Part shown: in pieces, positions 57,745 through 64,000 of the stretch
Layout: each line of letters opens with the position of its first letter
Numbering within the stretch: the first letter of the stretch is position 1
Assembly: GCA_015179125.1 (NCBI GenBank)
Contig: WHVA01000322.1
Location: 1 to 64,000 of the forward strand
Origin: Gautieria morchelliformis
Lineage: Eukaryota; Basidiomycota; Agaricomycetes; Gomphales; Gomphaceae
Length of the DNA: 64,000 bases
Direction of reading: 5' to 3'
Position numbers and translations under genes: made by a program
The notes under the pieces: model-generated
What the model was told of the DNA's origin: nothing
The model's input: the letters and a program-made list of their open reading frames with translations, nothing else
Databases searched by the model: none

Positions 57745-60700
57745 ATGGCTGGCGATCATAAATGTCCAGTCTGCGCGTCGACTTTTACACGCCCACAACA
57801 TGTCGCGCGGCACATGCGTTCTCGTCAGTATTTCCCGGGTCTTTCAGAAACCGTTTAATGACCTTTTTTGTTTTGTTTTGTTTTTCCGGTTGTTGTACTC
57901 ACCTGTGCTTTTGCTTGCTTCGGGATTTCGTGATTTGCTTCATGGTTGTAGATACCGGTGATCGCCCTTACAAATGTACGCATTGTGGGGATCAGTTTGC
58001 GAGGAGGTGTGTTCGATCATCAATACACTCTGCATCCCCCCATCCTCACCCCCTCCCTTCCTTGCTCTGTCAATCCATAATTCTGACATGCTACCCCCAG
58101 CGACCTCCTCTCCCGCCACGTCAACAAATGCCACGCCGCCGCAAAGCCACCCACCACGACACAGCCCGCGCGTCGCAGGGGCCACGCTGCCCAGCCCGGA
58201 ATCAACGTCGGGGGCGTTCGTGGCCCACCACCCATGTTGAATACGCCAACGAGAGGGCAGGAGGCAGGAGGGAGTTTGGGGAGTTTAGGTGCGGGATTGC
58301 CGGCGCTGTCGAGGGGAATATGCGACGCATGTGTGGGATCTAGGACGCCGACGCAGTGTGATGCCGGACTCCCATGTGGTGCGTGGCGTTCATTCCGTCT
58401 TATTTGCGTTCCTGGTTCCTGATTTTCATTCTTTTGCTCTCATTTCTTTCCGCTGCTTTACCCTTTCTCCCTCGCGGTCGCCCGACATGGACACGTGCCC
58501 TATCTCCACCCTTAGGCAAATGCCTCCAGCGCAACTCCAAATGCACGTACACCAAGGTCTCTGATGCACGTCGCGCCTCCACTTCCTTCATACCTTCCTC
58601 AATCTCTTCCATACCTCCGTCGATCGGCTCGATGCCGGTGGCGCCCTCGTCTACATCACTTGTCCGTTCGCACCCACACCCACACACCCAGCAGCACCAT
58701 GCCCAACATCCACATCCACATCCCCAACATCCCGCACATCAGCACACCCACGAATTGTTTGTGCCACCCACAGTGCCTTCTATGGCCCCCCGCCCCACGG
58801 TAGGTGCTCCTGCTGGCTCCGGGGGAGTTGGTCGTGGTGGTGTGGGCGTAGGCGTCGGGGTATCTGCAAGTGCTGACACGAGCAGCGAGGCTGGGCTGTT
58901 TCCTGAGCCCCTTCATTTCACTGTACCGCTGTATCCACAGGCGTTGGATGTGAGAAGTAATGGATCGGTAGGTCTAACCTTGCAAAATTCAGTTTGATTT
59001 ATTTTTGGTTTTTATTGCCAATATTATCCGCTTTGCACTTCTTTCACTCGATCGTTCACTTTTGTTTTTCGGCGCCTTACCTCACTATGCTGTTATTCGC
59101 TGACTTGCACTTTACAGCCCCAGCACCCTCACGCAGCCTTCACCAAGCACGACCATGACCATGCACACTTACATCAGATCCCACATGCGTCACACCTTGC
59201 CCCATACCCGGACCCTCCAAATAAGGGTTTCGATGCATTTCTCGCTGGGGAGGGGCCAGATCCGGGAGCCTTCGGCACCTCGGGGTTCTTGTATGATGGG
59301 GTCATGGGGGGACAACAGCAGCAGCAGGGGCATCACGGTCAGCTGAGGGAGCAGCAGCAGCAGCACGAGCAACAGCAACAACACGAGCAGCAGCACAACA
59401 ATGTCCACACACACGCTCCAGATTTCGCGTTCGATACCAGCCGAATGTTCCAGTTTGGTGCGTCACCCCAAGGCCAACTACAGCAGCGCGCGGGGGAGTA
59501 TACGTTTTCGGGCCTCGCGCACACGCTCCAGTTCGCGGAGGGATCACAGCAGAATCATAGTACGCTGCATGCCTCACAGCACGGACAACACCACAATCCG
59601 AGCCTCAGCGCAGGAACGGCGGCCCTCGCCCCGCCCGAAGGTGTCTCTAACGCGTTTGGGCTCATGAGTCTTGATGACCCGGTTGTTGCTGCAGAGATGA
59701 ACAAGAGCGCTTCGTTCTTTGCCCCAGGGGCCTTGCCAGGCGGTGCAGGTGCAGGGGCTGAGGGTGTTGCGTTTGAGTTTGGGATGGGTGGAGTGAGTGG
59801 GGGGTTAAGCATGGGGGTGGGCGGAGTGGGGATTGGAGAGGGGGCGACGCCTGGAAAGGATGCGAATATTGCTGAGTTGAGGGATTTCTGGAAGGCATTC
59901 ATGCGGACGCCGGGGGAGAAGACGCCAGGATCGTCGGGGATGGTTAATGCAGGGGATGGGGAGGGTAGCGGCGCCCAAGGCGAAACTCAAGAAGGCACGC
60001 AGGGTCAAGGGAGCGGGCATGATTCTCGCCCCATCGCTGTGCGGCGGTCGCTCCCAAAGACGGCGAGTCTTCCGGACATAAAGACGCCGCCCATGACCCA
60101 GGAGGTTGGCATGGGGGGAGCAGGAGGGGTCTATGGTGTTGAGCCGGGGCATGGGGCGTACCACGGGTTTGGTGGGCAAGCACTCGCCAATGGGCGGGAG
60201 GACCGGGAGGACCTGCGGTCGTATGAGATAGCTGTGATGGCGCGACAGGCGCCAACAAAGTTGACGCTGGCGCCAAGGAAGAGGGCGACGTTCCCGCGGG
60301 AGGGGGGAGGTGCGGGCGCTGCGGCTGGGGCCCAGCAATCTCAGGGAACGCAGCAGTCTCAAACCCAGCAGCAGCCCTTCAACACACATATTTCGTCATC
60401 GTCTCCCTCGTCGTCACCAGCTCTTGGCGCCGCAGTGACGGCCGAAAGCCCCGCCAACTCGTCGCCCTCGGCATCCGTTGCTTCTGTTGCATCGGGTGCA
60501 TCGGGGGGATCAAGCAGGGAGGGCGCGGAGGGGGACAGCGGCAACTCAGCATGGTCACATTCCACCTTCGGAGGTGCAGAGAGGAGCGGGCCCACGGGGA
60601 GTGCAAATGCAAGTGTGAGTGGTGGTTCAGCGACGCACTCCCCGCACCCTGCGAATGCGGTGCGTGCTCAAACCCATCCCACCCCCCAGGCGCATGGCCA

Positions 60701-61235
60701 CGCTGGCGCTCCCGCGGACCACAGTCCCAGCGCACAGCGTCATGCACACTGCCTCGAACGCCCCTCTTTCAAGAGGCTAGCGTCCCAGACCCTGGGGCCT
60801 TTTGAGTCCAAGAGCGCGAAGGTGTCGCACAGGAACAGCGGGGATCGGGATCAGGGGCTGGAGCTGGAGCTGGAGCTCGGGGGGGAAGAGGGTGACATAC
60901 ACAATATGGGTAAGGATTCGGACGAAAAGGTGAATACCATATCCAGCACCGGGAATATCCACGCCGACCCGACCACGCGCAGGACACACCCCGCGGCAGG
61001 GACGCACACCGCGGAGAGCCCGTCCCATCGCGTGAATCATCCCATTGATTTGGATGGGCAACATCCGCATGAGCAGTTGCAGTCGCACGGGCAGCAGGGG
61101 TATGCGCAGGGGGGACAGGCGTATGCACAAAGGCAGGCCTACGCTCAGGGGCAGGCATTCTACCATCAGCACCAGCAACATCGCCGGCTAAGCGCGCCGT
61201 CGCAGGGTGCGGCGAGACCTTCTTTTGGCGTTTAG
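57745..61235 (+). CDS. Zinc-finger transcription factor, C2H2 plus Zn2Cys6
   Basis: Five exons (57745-57823, 57952-58006, 58101-58378, 58516-58967, 59118-61235) sum to 993 codons. Two C2H2 fingers start at residue ~7 (CPVC...HVARH and CTHC...LLSRHVNKCH). A Zn2Cys6-like cluster follows at ~118: CDAC, QCDAGLPCGKC, NSKC, i.e. six cysteines split by the intron 58379-58515. The remainder is low complexity: His/Pro/Gln runs (~165-210), a Gln/His tract (~352-375) and Gly/Ser-rich segments. Fungal proteins with both finger types are DNA-binding regulators in the nucleus. Spacing within the first Cys loop is longer than in typical Gal4-like clusters. Target genes cannot be inferred. Confidence 0.85.
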
Positions 61236-61989
61236 CTGTTGTTCGATAGTGCGTAGGTGCTGTGTCGTGTCGTCTGGCGGGTTCCTGTGCTTGATGACGA
61301 TGGTCCCCCGACGGCCGATACCAGACCACACATTCTAACATAAATGCTCAATTCCGACTTACTGATTTTTCTCGATTGCTTTTCAACCTCCAAATCTGGA
61401 TTGCTCGTGACCTGCTATATACTTCTAGCGGACATTGCGCAATCCTCACCCCCCCCTACAAGCGTACATGGACCCGACATCTAATCCTCTGTCTCAAGCT
61501 ATTGTTCAAACTTACCCACCCGCACAATTGTATAACATGCACGAAACACGCGCCAGCAGTCGTCGTTACCACCTAAAACAAACTCATACCACGGATGCTC
61601 GCAGATAACCGTAGTTTTAGTACCCGTTACTGGCATGCCATGATCTCACCACGTCTTACTACTGATATCAATTCTGATTTTCTATCAAATTTGTTCTGCA
61701 CCTGACATTTGCAATTGCCCTGGCTGGATTTGGAGCTCGACTCTTCATTTGTATATTACACTATAGTAGCGAGAAGAATTTACGTTGCTTTGTACCTTGT
61801 GTGGGTTGATTCCCAGCGAAGCGTGTTCAGTCCTGAACCGGTGTAGTGGCGTTCGACAAACTGTCTTGGCCGATAACGGAATACAAGAACGAGTGCCCAA
61901 GACCACCACTAATGCGAACACCCCTATAATCAATTGATCTGTTGAGCAAAGAACTAAAACCTCGAGCCACAACCTACTTATTTGTCATT
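61236..61989. other. Convergent intergenic region
   Basis: Holds the 3' ends of the transcription factor (+) and the small gene (-). No supported frame. Confidence 0.5.
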
Positions 61990-62746
61990 TCAGTAAGGCT
62001 TCTTCAGGGCTTGTGCAGCCTTGGTCGCTGCTTGAAGGTCTCGGATTCTCTGGAGTTCGTCGGGCGTTACTTTTTTGTTATCTTTGTCTGGCTGTACTTT
62101 CGACTTTGAGATCGCAACAGGGTTGGTGTGGATATGTCCCCACAGCATAAGATTAGCAGCACTGTGGGGAGTACCTCAGCGACAGGTCGACAAGGTTGAT
62201 TCGGTTCAGAGGAAATGGGGGCAATGGTGAGTGTATCTCCGTCTGAGCCATGGGTAACGACGGTTGGGTGTTTCCTCACAATAAATTTCTGTCCTCACAT
62301 TTAAATTACTGTACTTAGTTGGGGCATGTGGAATACTTACCTTAGATTTGGTAGGTTTAGCCTTATCCGAGGGTTGGTCAGGCAATATGTCAGGTTAACC
62401 GGCGTAGAGTACTTACGTTAGATGTGTCAGGTTCAGCCTTATCCGAGGCCTTTGGATCAGGCAACATGGACGTAGTTAGAGCATGTGGAATACTTACCCT
62501 AGCATTGGTAGGTTCAGCCTTATCCGAGGTTTTTGGTCAGGAAATGTCCCTACTTAAGGAAGTAGAGTATTACCTTAGATGTGTCAGGTTCAGTCTTATT
62601 CAAGGTCTTTGGATCAGGCGACATGTCTACAAACGAAGTTTTATAAATGGTTTGCTAAGGAGGGAAGGAGTTTACATACGATGCGCTCTTGCGTGGACGA
62701 TATCGCCATCGCGGACAACCCTAGAGCCTGAGGATGAGTTGGACAT
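61990..62746 (-). CDS. Small hydrophilic protein, 115 aa, with a duplicated exon
   Basis: Four exons on the minus strand: 62680-62746, 62574-62626, 62175-62288 and 61990-62103. They sum to 116 codons including the stop TGA. The start reads MSNSSSGSRVVRDGDIV, exon 2 gives SPDPKTLNKTEPDTSK, exon 3 starts KFIVRKHPTVV and the end is a basic helix (KVTPDELQRIRDLQ, AATKAAQALKKPY). Splice sites are GT-AG and frames agree across all joints. The 285-nt intron between exons 2 and 3 contains three more decayed copies of the exon 2 unit. I do not recognise a family; no membrane segment or signal peptide is seen. Confidence 0.65.
62341..62626 (-). repeat. Four tandem copies of an exon-intron unit
   Basis: Copies at 62574-62626 (the exon used), 62498-62549, 62417-62469 and 62341-62392, spaced 76-81 bp. 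Each encodes a variant of DPKxSDKAEPxxSK followed by a GT donor (GTAAGT in three). The second copy has a frame break leading to a stop, and copies three and four lack an AG acceptor at the equivalent place. Confidence 0.75.
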
Positions 62747-63396
62747 AAGCGCTTAGGAGACTGGGGGTGTCTAAAGCAACTGTAGAGAAAGAGATGCAGC
62801 GTTGTTTAAGTATATAAATAATCGAAGTCAGGGCGTATATTTGGCAGCGGGACTCCGCAATTTTCTATTAGGATTCATTTAGCAGTGAGAGACGTTTCCC
62901 ACAGATATGGAAGGAACAATTGACCTGTCAAGGAAGCCGCGTCAAAACAAGCAAGGGAACGATTGTCAGCCGACTAGTATTGTGTAATACGGGAGTGAGC
63001 ACCGGGCGTGGTCGTTCTTCCCCTGCCTCATGTCCTGAGGTACCGTCCCTGGCATTCTTTTCCTTGTCAAATCGTCAGTCCACACTTGCTTCCGCGCATG
63101 GGCTAGGACCTGGTACTCACGTACTAGTCCGCTTGCTGTCTTACAGAACCCCGGAGGTCTCGTATTGAAGTTGCTCCGTACCCGCCTATCATCATCAGGC
63201 TCTCACCCTTCCGGACATGGCATTATCCAGCTAGTACACCAGGTTGAGAAGCTGAACATCAATAGACAATGAATGAATTACCATCACAGAACGCCCCCAT
63301 CCACTAACACTTAGACGCCTTATGTAATGTTGGACTCAGTTAAGTAAACAGCAGAAGCGGGATAGTTACTTGCTAGCCACCACAAACCATACTGTA
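62747..63396. other. Divergent intergenic region
   Basis: Lies between the small gene (-) and the F-box gene (+), so it should hold both promoters. A frame at 62920-63168 shows no known motif. Confidence 0.45.
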
Positions 63397-64000
63397 ATGT
63401 ATCTGCCCTTTGAGGTCTGGAGCCATGTTTTCTGTCAGTTACCCAATAATTCTCAAACACAACTTATGCGCGTTTGCCAATTCTGGCGGGACATAGCCAA
63501 AGCCACACCCCAACTGTGGACATGCCTCCACATTGGCTATCCACATCAATTTGCTGATCCTACCGGTCTCTGGCAATGGCTCGAAAGATCGGGCGAGTGT
63601 CCACTCGATGTGATCCTCAACATTCCACTCGGAGTCACAGATATGCGGCCGACGCTGGTGCTGTTGCGTGGCCATGTCAGACGATTCCACGTTCTTAACA
63701 TCGAAGTACCCACGCCTGGTATCGCGGACACAATCCTCTCATCTATTGCACTCTCTGAAGGAAAATGCAATGGCAATACCGCTCCACTTCTAGAGGAGTT
63801 GTGCATTACCATTGACGAGATGTCAGACACGCCCGCAGATGAGAACCAGGACTATTTTGAACACGCCTTTTATCCTTCCCCACGGCTTCGGAGACTAACT
63901 ACTTCTCCACTGAGGATGCCCGCTCCATCATCTAAATTGCTTTCCACCGTCTCCTCCCTCATGATCGTCTCTGGGCCTAACGACCAAGTTACGCCTATCC
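63397..64000 (+). CDS. F-box protein, N-terminal part, cut by the window
   Basis: From ATG 63397 the frame is open to the window end (201 codons). LPFEVWSHVFCQLPNN and LMRVCQFWRDIAKATPQLW form an F-box like those in the many agaricomycete F-box/leucine-rich proteins, followed by bl ocks with spaced Leu (LWQWLERSGECPLDVIL, LLRGHVRRFHVL). F-box proteins recruit substrates to SCF ubiquitin ligases through Skp1. The frame is also open for some codons upstream of the ATG, so an earlier start or exon is possible. Confidence 0.75.
   Translation, partial: MYLPFEVWSHVFCQLPNNSQTQLMRVCQFWRDIAKATPQLWTCLHIGYPHQFADPTGLWQWLERSGECPLDVILNIPLGVTDMRPTLVLLRGHVRRFHVLNIEVPTPGIADTILSSIALSEGKCNGNTAPLLEELCITIDEMSDTPADENQDYFEHAFYPSPRLRRLTTSPLRMPAPSSKLLSTVSSLMIVSGPNDQVTPI

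Noticed and set aside
59805-61341. Minus frames of 190-194 codons
   Set aside because: Shadows of the last exon of the zinc-finger gene.
62341-62760. CRISPR-like array
   Set aside because: The 76-81 bp periodic repeats are diverged exon-intron units in a eukaryotic gene, not identical repeats with unique spacers.

Overview
The window looks like a gene-poor, repeat-rich stretch of a basidiomycete (Agaricomycetes) nuclear genome. Genes are split by many GT-AG introns of about 48-67 nt, and the recognisable families are typical of mushroom-forming fungi: an A-T-R adenylate-forming reductase, DUF6533 and DUF6534 membrane proteins, an F-box protein, and KDZ, mariner-like and Ty3/gypsy transposons. 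I saw no viral genome, rRNA or CRISPR array, and no tRNA gene I would defend.

Layout. 0-8.6 kb is transposon debris: an open reading frame cut by the window edge (-), a non-autonomous LTR element (552-2996) and rearranged LTR/gag pieces of a Ty3/gypsy family. 8.7-23.8 kb is a duplicated and decayed cluster. One complete reductase gene (13035-16744, 10 exons, 1,069 aa) sits among three broken copies of itself (8.7, 17.3 and 22.9 kb), interleaved with three DUF6533 membrane-protein copies. 24.4-29.7 kb holds a conserved-type hypothetical gene (24376-26069) and a DUF6534 membrane protein (28269-29717). 30-46 kb is a second transposon belt: a solo LTR with exact target duplication, KDZ transposase remains, a mariner-like transposase with its middle part inverted in place, a foldback CACTA-like MITE, a complete tRNA-headed SINE and a gypsy gag-pol relic. 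A fourth DUF6533 gene lies at 47.8-49.6 kb. 50-57 kb has no gene I can support but contains palindromes and a decayed segmental duplication. 57.7-64 kb returns to host genes: a C2H2 plus Zn2Cys6 transcription factor (993 aa), a small minus-strand gene with a duplicated exon, and the start of an F-box gene.

How things fit together. The reductase would activate a carboxylic acid as an adenylate, load it on a carrier domain and release it reductively as an aldehyde. No tailoring enzymes or transporters with an evident link are next to it, so the product cannot be named. Its broken copies keep introns, so they arose by DNA duplication. The clearest novelties are an exon-intron unit amplified four times inside a small gene (61990-62746), repeated GC-AG introns in the DUF6533 family, the SINE with a 10-bp target duplication, the foldback CACTA-like element and the transposase with an internal inversion. 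Exon models were made by hand from splice motifs and frame; where lengths are given, exon sums are divisible by three.
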